Assembly: GCA_945882615.1 (NCBI GenBank)
Contig: CAMCWK010000001.1
Coordinates: forward strand, 124,001-188,000
From: Rhizobium sp. Q54
Lineage (GTDB): Bacteria; Pseudomonadota; Alphaproteobacteria; Micropepsales; Micropepsaceae
Reading direction: 5' to 3'
Length of the DNA stretch: 64,000 nucleotides
Shown here piece after piece: positions 45,866 to 55,479 of the stretch (within the stretch, counting starts at the first letter, position 1; each line of letters begins with the position of its first letter). The notes beneath the pieces are model-generated. The model saw nothing but the letters and a program-made list of their open reading frames with translations, was not told where the DNA came from and made no database searches. The position numbers and the translations under genes were made by a program.

Positions 45866-47200
45866 TTAAACCAGTCCGGTCAGACGGCTGGTGCTGTCGC
45901 CCAGCTTGTCCACCTTGACCCCCAGCTCGTCCATCATGGACAGCATCAGGTTGGTCATCGGCACGCTCTTGGCGTCGAAGTGACGGTTGCCCTTGATGCC
46001 CCCGCCACCGACGATCAGCGGCAGGTTGCGATGGTTGTGCTCGTTGGGATCGGCAAGGCTGGCGCCGGCGATGAACATCGTGCTGTCCAAAAGGCTCTTC
46101 TCGCCTTCCTTGGTGTCGATCATCCGCTGCAGGTAATAGGCAACCTGCGCCATGTGCAGGGTATTGATCTTGGAAAGCTTGGCCAGCTTTTCCGGATCGT
46201 TGCCGTGATGGCTGATCGGATGATGGGCGTCGGCAACGTCGATTTCCGGATAGCTGTGGTTGGAGCCTTCGCGGCCGATCATGAAGGTGCCGACGCGGGT
46301 CAGGTCCGCCTGCATCGCCAGGATCTGCAGGTCGATCATCATGCGGGCATAGTCTTGGAAGTTTTCCGGGATGCCGGCAGGACGGGCATAGGCGGGCATG
46401 GCGACCGAGGCGCCGCGCTGTTCCAGTTTCTGGATGCCGCGCTCCAGGTCGCGGATCGACTGCATGTATTCCTCGACCTTCTTCTTGTCGTCGGCGCCCA
46501 GCGAAACCGACAGCCGCTTGGCATCCTGCGACACCAGATCGAGGATGCTGGCCTGGCGCTTCAGTTCCATCAGGCGGGTCTTGGCGTCGGCCACATCGCT
46601 TTCACCGAACAGCCGCTCGAACACTTCGCGCGGGTTGGTGGTGATCGGCATCGGCGAGGCCGGGCCCGACCAGGACAGTGTGTTGGTATAGGCGCAGCTA
46701 TAGCCGCTGTCGCAGCTTCCCACCAGGCTGGGGGATTCCAGGCCCAGTTCCAGCGACGGGATCTGGGTGAGCTCGGCATACTGCTTGGCCACCACCTGAT
46801 CCATGGAAATGCCGTTGCTGATGCCGGCGCCGTCAGTCTTCTTGACGTGAACGCCGGTCAGGAAGGTGCCGCAGCAGCGGGCATGATCGCCGGCGCCATC
46901 GCCCAGCGCTTCGGCCTGGACATGGTCAAGGCCGCTGACCACCGCGAAGCGGTCGCGGTACGGTTCCAGCGGCTTGAGGATCGGCGACATGGTGTAGCCC
47001 TCGCCGATCTGGGCCGGGTGGAAGTCCTTCATTACCATGCCGTTGGGCGTATAGATGACCTGCAGACGCTTGCGCGATGCGGCAGCGGCTTCCACCGCCT
47101 TGGCCGAAGAACCCATGGCTTCCAACAGCGGCAGCGCGATGGTCGCGCCTGCGCCGCGCAGGACGGTACGGCGATGCATGGCTTTGCGTGTGATCATCAT
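45866..47200 (-). CDS. Tat-exported DUF1552 protein
   Basis: 444 residues. N-terminus MHRRTVLRGAGATIALPLLEAM is a Tat signal, then the DUF1552 pattern: RLQVIYTPNGMVMKDFHP, GDHARCCGTFLTGVH, SLELGLESPSLVGSCDSGYSC and VGTFMIGREGSNHSYPEI. Function unknown; these proteins occur with DUF1592/DUF1588 cytochromes, mainly in planctomycetes and some proteobacteria. The start ATG overlaps the stop of the DUF1592 gene (ATGA), so the two are coupled. Confidence 0.92.
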   Translation of the reverse strand: MMITRKAMHRRTVLRGAGATIALPLLEAMGSSAKAVEAAAASRKRLQVIYTPNGMVMKDFHPAQIGEGYTMSPILKPLEPYRDRFAVVSGLDHVQAEALGDGAGDHARCCGTFLTGVHVKKTDGAGISNGISMDQVVAKQYAELTQIPSLELGLESPSLVGSCDSGYSCAYTNTLSWSGPASPMPITTNPREVFERLFGESDVADAKTRLMELKRQASILDLVSQDAKRLSVSLGADDKKKVEEYMQSIRDLERGIQKLEQRGASVAMPAYARPAGIPENFQDYARMMIDLQILAMQADLTRVGTFMIGREGSNHSYPEIDVADAHHPISHHGNDPEKLAKLSKINTLHMAQVAYYLQRMIDTKEGEKSLLDSTMFIAGASLADPNEHNHRNLPLIVGGGGIKGNRHFDAKSVPMTNLMLSMMDELGVKVDKLGDSTSRLTGLV

Positions 47201-49653
47201 TTTTCCGGTATCCTTTTCATGACGAATGGGACGCTTTGGACAATTCCCATGATTATCGTGTTCATCCGATAATCATCCCGCCGGGCCCGGTCACGGACCT
47301 CGCGGATGGCTGGCATGTCGTAATATTCCACACCCCGGCCCAGGCCGTAGGTCAGCATGCGCTCGGTCAGCGCTTCGACGAACTGTTCCTTGCGGGTCAT
47401 CAGGATGTTCTGCAGGCCTGCGGGGCCGTCGAACTTGGTGCCGTCCGGCAGCACCGCCGAAGCATCGATCGGCTTGCCGGCAAAGCTGGTCCGCCAGGCG
47501 CCAACCGCATCGTAATTCTCAAGACTGAAACCCAGAGGGTCCATCTTGTTGTGGCAGGAGGCGCAGACCGGATTGGCGCGGTGCATCTCCATCTGCTCGC
47601 GCACGCTGAGCAGCTTGCCGTTCTTGGCATCGTTCAGGGCCGGAATGTCCGGCGGCGGCGGCGGCGGCGGGGCGGCCAGGATGTTTTCCAGGATCCACTT
47701 GCCGCGCATCACCACCGAGGTGCGGTTGTTGTAGGAGGTGACGGTGAGAATGCTCGCCTGCCCCAGCAATCCGCCCCGGCGCAGCTTGGGGTCCAGCTTC
47801 ACCTTGCGGAAGGTGGTGCCGTAGATGCCCGGAATGCCGTAATGCTCGGCCAGCCGCTGGTTCAGGAAGGTGTAGTCGGCGTCCAGGAAATCCAGCGCGC
47901 TGCGATTGTCGCGGATGACCGTTTCAAAGAACATCTCGGTTTCCGTCAGCATCGCGGTGCGCAGGCGCTGGTCGAAATCGGGATAGACCACCTTGTCCGG
48001 CTTCTGGGCTTCCAGGCGGCGCAGATGCAGCCACTGGCCGGCGAAATTGGCGGTCAGGGCCTTGGCCTTGGGATCGGCCAGCATGCGCGAGACCTGGCTT
48101 TGCAGTACCGCGGGCTTGCTGAGCTGGCCCTTCTCGGCGGCGACCAGCAGTTCCTCGTCCGGGATGCTGCTCCACAGGAATAGCGACAGGCGCGAGGCCA
48201 GTTCCACGTCGGTGATCCGGCGCACGGTACCGGGACGGCTGCGCGGCGGATCGGTCTCGCGCAGGAACAGGAAGTTGGGCGAGGACAGGATGACTTCCAG
48301 CCCGGCTTCAATGCCACGCTCGAACGTCCCGCCCTTGCGGCCCTCATTGTACATGGTCATCAGCGGCGCGATGTCGGCGCTGGTCACGGGGCGGCGATAG
48401 GCATGGCGTGCCAGGCCGCTCAGGATCTTGCGGGCACAGGCGGATTCGGAAATGCCCTCACCCGGACGGCAGGTGAAAATCCGGCGGCGGCTGGGCGTGT
48501 CGCCGGCGCCCTTGATCTCGTACGGACCTGCGACAGAAATCGCCTGCACGTCGCGGGCGGCGATGACGTCGGTGTGGGGAATGCCCGCATCCTGAAAGCC
48601 CAGCGCATGGGCCGGCACCGTGACCGTTTTGGTGCGCACGCCATCGACCTGGATGTCCAGCGTCAGCGGCGGCGGCGCGGTGGCCGGCTTGGGCATGCGA
48701 AGCTGCAGGATGGTCTTGGGCGCCAGGGTGGTTTCCAGCGCCATGTTCTTGCGGAAGGAGGCGCCGATAATATGCTGCCCGGCGGTGAGCGAGACTTTGG
48801 CCTCGATCCGGTCAGCGGGATTCTTCTGGATGTCAGCGCCCAGCCCCGGATTGAGGTTCACGATCACCGTGTAATCGGCGTCATACGGCGCATAGAACTT
48901 GAACGCGCCGCCGCCCCGCGAGCCCAGCGGAAGCTCGTCACTGGCCCGTTCGTTGACGTAGGGGTCCTTGGCCAGCTTGTGCTCGGTCACCACCGGCGAC
49001 CGCGACACCAGACCGGTGGCGGTGCGGCTCACCCGCGCGCCCACCCGGATATACTTGTCCATCAGAGTGCGCGACACGGTCAGCACGTCGGCGATATTGT
49101 CAAAGCCATAGCCCGAATCGTCGAACGGCAGATCGCCGCTGACATCGATCTGAAGGTCGAGCAGGTCGCGCACGGCATTGGCGTATTCGGCGCGGTTCAG
49201 GCGGCGCAGCGTGGCGCGGCCCGGATCGGGATTGGCGGCGCCCATCTTGTCGAGCGAGCCTTCCAGCCAGTTGGTGAAATCCGCGATCTCTTCCTTGGAC
49301 GGGCGCTTCATGCCCCGGGGCGGCATCTCCCCCAGGCTGACCCGGCGCAGGATCTTTTCCCAGGTGGCGGTATGGGCTTCGATATTGTCGGCCTTGAGCG
49401 GCATCACCGACATGCCGGCGGTCTTGGACTTGTCGTTGTGACAGCCGCCGCAAAACTGGGTGAGCATGCGCTTGCGGTCGTCCGGCGTGGCGGAGGACAG
49501 CGTCGCGGTGGTGTGGACGGCCGGTGTCGCGGACACCGGATCGGCGGTGGCCTGGCCCAACAGGCCAACGCCCGTCGCCGCGGTGAGTGCGACGAGGCTG
49601 GCGGCGGCAAGCAGCTTGCGAGCCAGCCCGGTACGTGTGGCAGTCGGCAACAT
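47197..49653 (-). CDS. exported multidomain DUF1587/1595/1592/1588/1585 protein with cytochrome c motif
   Basis: 818 residues from ATG 49653. Signal region to ATADP, then a haem-binding CGGCH near residue 52 (PSD1/cytochrome c-like), ATLRRLNRAEYANAVRDLL (DUF1587), SACARKILSGLARHAYRRP (DUF1595), LSLFLWSSIPDEELL (DUF1592), RGGLLGQASILTVTSYNNRTS (DUF1588) and MLTYGLGRGVEYYD (DUF1585). The set is typical of planctomycete-type secreted cytochromes thought to act on polysaccharides or their oxidation. A Pro-rich insert (AAPPPPPPP) is present. It is first gene of a four-gene run; a leader hairpin is at 49676-49695. Confidence 0.92.
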   Translation of the reverse strand: MLPTATRTGLARKLLAAASLVALTAATGVGLLGQATADPVSATPAVHTTATLSSATPDDRKRMLTQFCGGCHNDKSKTAGMSVMPLKADNIEAHTATWEKILRRVSLGEMPPRGMKRPSKEEIADFTNWLEGSLDKMGAANPDPGRATLRRLNRAEYANAVRDLLDLQIDVSGDLPFDDSGYGFDNIADVLTVSRTLMDKYIRVGARVSRTATGLVSRSPVVTEHKLAKDPYVNERASDELPLGSRGGGAFKFYAPYDADYTVIVNLNPGLGADIQKNPADRIEAKVSLTAGQHIIGASFRKNMALETTLAPKTILQLRMPKPATAPPPLTLDIQVDGVRTKTVTVPAHALGFQDAGIPHTDVIAARDVQAISVAGPYEIKGAGDTPSRRRIFTCRPGEGISESACARKILSGLARHAYRRPVTSADIAPLMTMYNEGRKGGTFERGIEAGLEVILSSPNFLFLRETDPPRSRPGTVRRITDVELASRLSLFLWSSIPDEELLVAAEKGQLSKPAVLQSQVSRMLADPKAKALTANFAGQWLHLRRLEAQKPDKVVYPDFDQRLRTAMLTETEMFFETVIRDNRSALDFLDADYTFLNQRLAEHYGIPGIYGTTFRKVKLDPKLRRGGLLGQASILTVTSYNNRTSVVMRGKWILENILAAPPPPPPPDIPALNDAKNGKLLSVREQMEMHRANPVCASCHNKMDPLGFSLENYDAVGAWRTSFAGKPIDASAVLPDGTKFDGPAGLQNILMTRKEQFVEALTERMLTYGLGRGVEYYDMPAIREVRDRARRDDYRMNTIIMGIVQSVPFVMKRIPEK

Positions 49654-49675
49654 TCCTACTCCGCGGCGTCCCTCA

Positions 49676-49695
49676 CAGCCGGGTATGCCCGGCTG
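49676..49695 (-). promoter_or_regulatory. leader hairpin upstream of the DUF1592 gene
   Basis: CAGCCGGG TATG CCCGGCTG is a perfect 8-bp stem with a four-base loop, 22 bases upstream of the ATG at 49653. There is no T-run, so it is not a terminator. It could stabilise the mRNA or affect translation, or be chance in GC-rich DNA. Confidence 0.35.
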
Positions 49696-49825
49696 CCCGC
49701 GCACCGTGAGATGCGCTGTGTCATTGTTTGCGCAAAAAGGTATCAGGTTTTTTCAAAGAAAACAGAGGCCTGCGGGAATCACCGCACAGCCGCGCCGGAA
49801 ATAAGCTCTCCCTTAGAAACCCCTG

Positions 49826-51007
49826 TTAGACTGCTTGGCCCGCATACCAGCCCGACGCCCAGGCCCATTGGAAATTATACCCGCCAAGCCAACCGGTTAC
49901 GTCCACTACTTCACCAACAAAATGAAGCCCGGGAATTGCCTTGGCCTGCATCGTCCTGGAATCCAGGTCCCGCGTATCAACCCCGCCCAGGGTGACTTCG
50001 GCGGTGCGGTAGCCCTCGGTGCCCGACGGGACGATACGCCAATCGTTGATCCCGGCCGCCAGGGCGCGCAGCTTGCCGTCGGAGAGGCCCCCCAGCGGCT
50101 CCTGATAGGCCGGCAGATCGGCAATAGTCTTGGCCAGCCGCTTGGGCAGCAGGGTGGACAGGAAGGTGTGGGCCGACTGCTTGCCGCTGTGCTGGCGAGC
50201 CGTGCGCAGCGCTTCCAATGCGTCCCTGCCCGGCAGCAGGTCCAGAGCGATTTCCCGACCCTCCCGCCAGTAGGATGAAATCTGCAGGATTGCCGGGCCG
50301 CTAAGGCCGCGATGGGTGAAGAGCAACGCTTCCTCGAACGCCGTCTTGCCGCAAGACACGCGCGCGGGCAGTGCCACGCCCGCCAAGTCCTCCAGCCGCT
50401 CCAGCAACTGCGTGTCGAAGGTGAGTGGCACCAGGCCGGGACGGGTTTCGGTAACGCCCAGCCCGAACTGCTCCGCCAGGCGATAGCCAAAATCCGTCGC
50501 GCCCATCTTGGGAATGGACTTGCCGCCTGTCGCCACCACGAGCGCGCCGCATTCCAGCATCTCGCCTGATGACAGCTGCAGCGTGAAGCCGTCCGGGGTC
50601 TTTTCGACATACTGCACCGTGACCGCCAGCCGCAATTGCGCCTCTCCGGCCTTCATTTCCGCCAGCAGCATGTCGATGATCTGTGTCGCCGGGCCGTCGC
50701 AGAACAGTTGGCCCAGCGTCTTCTCGTGCCACTTGATGCGATAGCGGTCCACCAGGGCGATAAAGTCGGCGGGCGAAAAACGGCTGAGCGCCGAAATGCA
50801 GAAATGCGGATTGTCCGACAGGAACTGGGCCGGCGTGGCATGGATGTTGGTGAAGTTGCAGCGCCCGCCACCGGAAATGCGGATTTTCTCGCCCGGCTTT
50901 TTGGCGGAATCCAGCACCAGCACCTTGCGGCCGCGCCGGCCGGCAATGGCGGCGCACATCATGCCCGCCGCCCCCGCCCCGATCACCACCACATCATGCC
51001 TGTCCAT
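49826..51007 (-). CDS. HI0933/YhiN-family FAD-dependent oxidoreductase
   Basis: 393 residues from ATG 51007; the open frame upstream lacks similarity. Dinucleotide motif VVIGAGAAGMMCAAIAGRRG near the N-terminus, GRCNFTN, ALVVATGGKSIPKMG and the closing GLHFVGEVVDVTGWLGGYN characteristic of the family. Members are flavoproteins of unknown substrate, sometimes annotated as aminoacetone oxidases. Cytoplasmic. Divergent from the rhamnosidase gene. Confidence 0.92.
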   Translation of the reverse strand: MDRHDVVVIGAGAAGMMCAAIAGRRGRKVLVLDSAKKPGEKIRISGGGRCNFTNIHATPAQFLSDNPHFCISALSRFSPADFIALVDRYRIKWHEKTLGQLFCDGPATQIIDMLLAEMKAGEAQLRLAVTVQYVEKTPDGFTLQLSSGEMLECGALVVATGGKSIPKMGATDFGYRLAEQFGLGVTETRPGLVPLTFDTQLLERLEDLAGVALPARVSCGKTAFEEALLFTHRGLSGPAILQISSYWREGREIALDLLPGRDALEALRTARQHSGKQSAHTFLSTLLPKRLAKTIADLPAYQEPLGGLSDGKLRALAAGINDWRIVPSGTEGYRTAEVTLGGVDTRDLDSRTMQAKAIPGLHFVGEVVDVTGWLGGYNFQWAWASGWYAGQAV

Positions 51008-51103
51008 GCGCAGGTTATGCCGCTCGGGGACAGGGATGAACAGCGTGGTTTCAGCCGCGCGGTCATGAGATAAGAACCCAACAAAATTAAAACAGGGGGT
51101 CGG

Positions 51104-53476
51104 ATGAAGCTTCTCAGTCTGGCGGTGGCGATCCTGCTCGCGAGCCCCGCGCTGGCCGCACCATCCGACAGTGAGGGCTGGATCAGCCACCCTGCCGCGC
51201 TTACCGGATCCGAGCCGGTTGTGCTGCACTTCCGCCGCGAAATTCGCCTGGATCAGCGCCCCGCCGTCCTGCCGGTCACGGTGACCGCCGACAATCGCTT
51301 CATCCTGTTCGTCAATGGAAGGCGCGTCGCCAACGGCCCTTCCACCGGCACGCTGGCGCGGTGGCGAACCTCAACTGTCGATCTGGCGCCTTATCTGCAG
51401 CCCGGTCCCAATGTGGTGGCGGCAGCGGTGTGGGACTTTGTCCGTAAGCAGCCGGAAGCGCCCGCGGGCGGTCCCTTGCCTGCGGCAAGCGCGCTGCCGC
51501 CGCAGGTCGCGCCGATTGCCTGGCAGAGCGCGGGGCTGGGCTTCCGTTTGATCGGCGGGCCGCTATCCACCACCGCGCCGGGCTGGCGCGTCAAGATCGA
51601 CGCCGGTCACATGGCGGGCAATGGCCGCGCCCAGGTACCGCGCAAACGCTATTACGTCGCCAGCGCGCCGGAGATCATCGATGCCGCGAAGGCAGATTGG
51701 GATTGGACCGGCCCGAGCGAAAATGGCGGCTGGGAGAATGCGGTGCCATCGCCGCAAGCGTCGGGACGCTCGCTGGTCGCCGATCTTCTGCCGCCGCAAC
51801 GCTATGCGCCCGCCGCACCCGGTAGTGTGGTGCGCAGTGATCTGGCGGGCGCGCAGGATTTTCCGGCCCGCGCCGTCACCGTGCCCGCCAATACCCGCGC
51901 GAAAATCCTGCTGCGACGCGACGCGATGATCTCCGCCTATCCCGAGCTGGATGTGTCGGGCGGCAGCGGCGCCACCATCAAGCTCACCTATACCGAGGCA
52001 TTGTATGACGCCGAAGGAAACCGGGGCGACCGCAACCTGATCGGTGACCGCCTGGCGCTTGGCATGTTCGACACCTTCATTGCAGACGGCTCTCGCCGCA
52101 CCTTCGCGCCGCTGTGGTGGCGGACCTGGCGCTATGCCGAGCTGGATATCCAAACCGGCGCCGCGCCGTTGAGGCTGGAAGCGTTCCGCATTTTCGAGAC
52201 CGGCTATCCGTTTGAAAAAGTCGCACGCTTCAATAGCAGCGATCCCGAGCTCAACCGCATCTGGGACATCGGCTGGCGCACCGCCCAAATCGATGCCCAC
52301 GAAACTTATATGGACAGTTCCTATTGGGAACAGCTGCAGTATCAGGGCGATACCCGGCTGCAGATGCTGATTTCCTATACGGTGTCGGGCGATCCGCGCC
52401 TGGCGGTGCAGGCGATTGATGCGTTCGCCGAGTCCGATGTGCATGGCGGGCTGCAGCAAGGCGCCTATCCCAGCCGCAGCGACAATGTCATTGCCACCTT
52501 CGCGCTGGCCTGGGTCGGCATGCTGAAGGACTGGTATCTGGAACAGCCCGACAGAAACGTGATCGTCCGCCACCTGCCGCGCATGCGCAAGGTGCTGAAC
52601 TGGTTCGAACCGACGCGGATGCCAAACGGACTGTTGGGCAAGAATCCGCACTGGAATTTCATCGACTGGGTGCGCAGCAAGAATGACCGCGAATTCTTTC
52701 CCTCCTTCGGCAAGGACGGTGGCAGCTGCCTGATGACGGTGTTGTGGCTGGGGGCGCTGCGCGATGGCGCAATCCTGGAAACGGCCTATGGCGACCAACA
52801 AATCGCGGCGCAGAATATCGCCCAGGCCAATGCGGCACGTGACGCCATCCGCAAGCTTTGCTGGAACAAGGAACGCGGACTGTTCGCCGACAATGCCGAC
52901 TTCACATTGTACAGCCAGCATATGAACGCCCTGGCGGTCCTGTATGATGTGGCAACGCGCGAGGAAGCGTCTGCCATTCTGGAGCGCATCACCGTGCCGG
53001 GCCGCGGTATCGACGCGCCCGAAGGCATGTTCACCACCACCTACTATTTCGCCTGGTATCTGATCCGTGCCTTTGAACATGCCGGACTGGCGGAGCGTTA
53101 CCCCAGCTTGCTCAAGACCTGGCGCGACCTGCTGACGCAGAACTATACCAGCTGGCCGGAGTCACGCGGCGAAACCCGCTCCGACACCCATGCCTGGAGC
53201 GCCCATCCCACCGCCGACCTGCTGGGCATTGTCGCGGGCATCCGTCCTGGCGCGCCCGGCTATGCGCGGCTGCGGGTAGCGCCGCACTTAAGCGATCTGA
53301 CCAGCCTGGACGCCACCGCCGCTACGCCCCAGGGCGCGGTGTCGGTGCGCTATCGCGTGAACGGCAGCAGCCTGACGGCCGAGATCGAGCGTCCCGCCGC
53401 CCTGCCCGGCGAATTTGTCTGGAAAGGGAAAACCTATCCCCTCACCGAAGTTCGCAGCCGCTTCGTGCTGAACTAG
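51104..53476 (+). CDS. exported GH78-family alpha-L-rhamnosidase-like protein
   Basis: 790 residues with signal peptide MKLLSLAVAILLASPALAA. N-terminal beta domains (RFILFVNGRRVANGPST, VDLAPYLQPGPNVVAA) precede the rhamnosidase-type middle and the (alpha/alpha)6 barrel. The barrel has AYPELDVSGGSGATIKLTY, DSSYWEQLQYQGDTRLQML (acidic catalytic region) and GETRSDTHAWSAHPTADLLG. A C-terminal beta sandwich ends it. It should remove L-rhamnose from pectin-type or flavonoid glycosides in the periplasm or outside. The plus-strand gene is convergent with matB. Confidence 0.88.
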   Translation: MKLLSLAVAILLASPALAAPSDSEGWISHPAALTGSEPVVLHFRREIRLDQRPAVLPVTVTADNRFILFVNGRRVANGPSTGTLARWRTSTVDLAPYLQPGPNVVAAAVWDFVRKQPEAPAGGPLPAASALPPQVAPIAWQSAGLGFRLIGGPLSTTAPGWRVKIDAGHMAGNGRAQVPRKRYYVASAPEIIDAAKADWDWTGPSENGGWENAVPSPQASGRSLVADLLPPQRYAPAAPGSVVRSDLAGAQDFPARAVTVPANTRAKILLRRDAMISAYPELDVSGGSGATIKLTYTEALYDAEGNRGDRNLIGDRLALGMFDTFIADGSRRTFAPLWWRTWRYAELDIQTGAAPLRLEAFRIFETGYPFEKVARFNSSDPELNRIWDIGWRTAQIDAHETYMDSSYWEQLQYQGDTRLQMLISYTVSGDPRLAVQAIDAFAESDVHGGLQQGAYPSRSDNVIATFALAWVGMLKDWYLEQPDRNVIVRHLPRMRKVLNWFEPTRMPNGLLGKNPHWNFIDWVRSKNDREFFPSFGKDGGSCLMTVLWLGALRDGAILETAYGDQQIAAQNIAQANAARDAIRKLCWNKERGLFADNADFTLYSQHMNALAVLYDVATREEASAILERITVPGRGIDAPEGMFTTTYYFAWYLIRAFEHAGLAERYPSLLKTWRDLLTQNYTSWPESRGETRSDTHAWSAHPTADLLGIVAGIRPGAPGYARLRVAPHLSDLTSLDATAATPQGAVSVRYRVNGSSLTAEIERPAALPGEFVWKGKTYPLTEVRSRFVLN

Positions 53477-54975
53477 CCGTAGAGAGTCTTGAAACTCTCG
53501 CGCATCGCGCTCTTCTGGACCTTGCCCATGGTGTTGCGGGGAAGCTGGTCGACGAACAGCACCCGCTTGGGATGCTTGAAGCGCGCCAGGTTTGCCAGCG
53601 CGCCCAGCACCGTATCCTCGGTGAGGACCGAATCCCTGGTTTTGACAATGAAAGCGGTGACCCCTTCACCGAAATCGGGATGCGGCAGGCCGACCACCGC
53701 CGCCTCCTCCACCCCCGGCAATTCATCGATCAGGCTTTCGATCTCCTTGGGATAGATGTTGAGCCCGCCGCTGATGATCAGATCCTTGTCGCGCCCGACA
53801 ATGCCGAGATAACCCTCGGCATCCAGCGTCCCCAAATCACCAGTGATGAAAAACCCGTCCGGGCGGAATTCGCTCGCGGTCTTTTCCGGCATCCGCCAGT
53901 AACCCTGGAAGACGTTGGGCCCACGCACTTCGATCATGCCGATCTCGCCCGGCGCCAGCGGCTGGCCGGTCTTGTCGGCGATACGGACCTCCACCCCGGG
54001 CAGCGGCAGGCCGACCGAGCCGGGAATGCGCGCGCCATCATAGGGATTGGAAGTGTTCATGCCCGTTTCAGTCATGCCATAGCGTTCCAGGATGGCGTGT
54101 CCGGTACGCGCCTGCCATTGGCGATGGGTCTCGGCCAGCAGCGGCGCAGAACCCGAAACGAACAGCCGCATATGCTTGGTACCATCCTGATTGAGGCGCG
54201 CATCCTGCAGCATTCGGGTGTAGAAAGTCGGCACCCCCATCATGGTGCTGGCCAGCGGCAAGGCGTCGAATACCGCATCCAGATCGAACCTGGGCAGCAG
54301 CAACATGCTGGCGCCCGACAGCAGGGTGACATTGGTGGCCACGAACAGGCCATGGATGTGAAACAGCGGCAACGCGTGCAGCAACACATCGCTTTTTGAA
54401 AAGCGCCAGACCTCTTTCAGGCTTTGCGCATTCGAGAACAGATTGCCATGGCTCAGCATGGCGCCCTTGGAGCGGCCGGTGGTGCCCGAGGTGTAGAGAA
54501 TGGATGCCAGATCGCCCATCCCGACATCGGCATCGGTAAAATCATCGGGCTGGCCGACGGCCTCGGTGATCAACGAGCCCGACAGGCCATCATCGCTGAG
54601 GGTCAGCAAGGGCGTATCCGGCAGCGCGGCGGCGTTCGCCGCCTTGTTCTTTTCCGCCACCACAAAAAGGCGCGGCTCGGCATCGCCGACAAAATAGGTC
54701 AGTTCGCTGGGGGTGTAGCCGCTGTTGAGCGGCAGATAGACCGCGCCGGCGCGCAGGCAGGCCAGATAGAGGAACAGCGCCCCCGGGCTTTTCTCGACCT
54801 GCACCGCGACCCGGTCGCCGGGCTGGACGCCATGGCGGGTCAGGACATGGGCCAGGCGGGCCGCTGCGGCGAAGCTTTCACGATAGCGAACCGCCGGCCG
54901 CCCCGGCGGCAACAGGAATATCTTGTCCGGATCGGCCGCGCTTTGTGCAAAACGGTTGAAGAGATTATCGCCCAT
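53473..54975 (-). CDS. matB: malonyl-CoA synthetase (MatB-like acyl-CoA ligase)
   Basis: 500 residues, the MatB length (about 505). ANL-superfamily adenylating enzyme: ILYTSGTTGRSKGAMLSHGN near 162-180, ALPLFHIHGLFVATN, ERYGMTETGMNTSNPYDG, GDLGTLDAEGYLGIVGRDKDLI and the acceptor Lys in PRNTMGKVQKSAMRE near the end. MatB makes malonyl-CoA from malonate, ATP and CoA. Medium-chain ligases are the alternative, but divergent madLM across 72 bases supports malonate. Confidence 0.88.
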   Translation of the reverse strand: MGDNLFNRFAQSAADPDKIFLLPPGRPAVRYRESFAAAARLAHVLTRHGVQPGDRVAVQVEKSPGALFLYLACLRAGAVYLPLNSGYTPSELTYFVGDAEPRLFVVAEKNKAANAAALPDTPLLTLSDDGLSGSLITEAVGQPDDFTDADVGMGDLASILYTSGTTGRSKGAMLSHGNLFSNAQSLKEVWRFSKSDVLLHALPLFHIHGLFVATNVTLLSGASMLLLPRFDLDAVFDALPLASTMMGVPTFYTRMLQDARLNQDGTKHMRLFVSGSAPLLAETHRQWQARTGHAILERYGMTETGMNTSNPYDGARIPGSVGLPLPGVEVRIADKTGQPLAPGEIGMIEVRGPNVFQGYWRMPEKTASEFRPDGFFITGDLGTLDAEGYLGIVGRDKDLIISGGLNIYPKEIESLIDELPGVEEAAVVGLPHPDFGEGVTAFIVKTRDSVLTEDTVLGALANLARFKHPKRVLFVDQLPRNTMGKVQKSAMRESFKTLYG

Positions 54976-55047
54976 CGAAAATTTTCTACTGTTTTTTGCC
55001 CGGATGTATACGGTTAGTTTCGCATTCTAGCGCGGGGGGCGCGGCCT

Positions 55048-55479
55048 ATGACCATTTCCGGCGTCGCGCTGCTTGCCGTCTGCACCCTGCTCGGCGCTAT
55101 TCTCGGCGACCTGCTGGGCATGATGCTCGGGATCAAGGCCAATGTCGGCGGCGTCGGCCTCGCCATGATCTTCCTGATTGCCGGCCGGCACTGGCTGATC
55201 CGGCGCAAGCTGCTCAATGAAGGGATCAAGCTGGGCGTCGGGTTCTGGGCCGCCTTTTACATTCCCATCGTCGTCGCCATGGCCGCCAACCAGAATGTTG
55301 TCGCCGCGGTGGAGTCCGGGCCCATGGTGGCGATCGCCGCAATCGGGACGGTCCTGGCCTGCTTCGCCTGTGTCGCCCTGATCAGCCGGATGAGCGGGCG
55401 AGTAGAGACCATGGACGAGATCGAAGCCCGCGAAGCCAAGGGCGCGCAAACCGGCGGGCTGGGGAGCGTGGTGCGATGA
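55048..55479 (+). CDS. madL: malonate transporter subunit MadL
   Basis: 143 residues, with several hydrophobic helices. Start GVALLAVCTLLGAILGDLLGMML with IKANVGGVGLAMIFLI, then LNEGIKLGVGFWAAFYIPIVVAMAANQNVVAAV, matching the MadL half of the sodium-dependent MadLM malonate carrier. Its stop overlaps the madM ATG (ATGA), as usual for the pair. Confidence 0.92.
   Translation: MTISGVALLAVCTLLGAILGDLLGMMLGIKANVGGVGLAMIFLIAGRHWLIRRKLLNEGIKLGVGFWAAFYIPIVVAMAANQNVVAAVESGPMVAIAAIGTVLACFACVALISRMSGRVETMDEIEAREAKGAQTGGLGSVVR

Noticed and set aside
44393-47272. 959-codon open frame on the plus strand
   Set aside because: It runs opposite the ankyrin and DUF1552 genes, has no family motifs and is His/Gln/Arg/Gly-rich, as expected for an antisense frame in GC-rich coding DNA.
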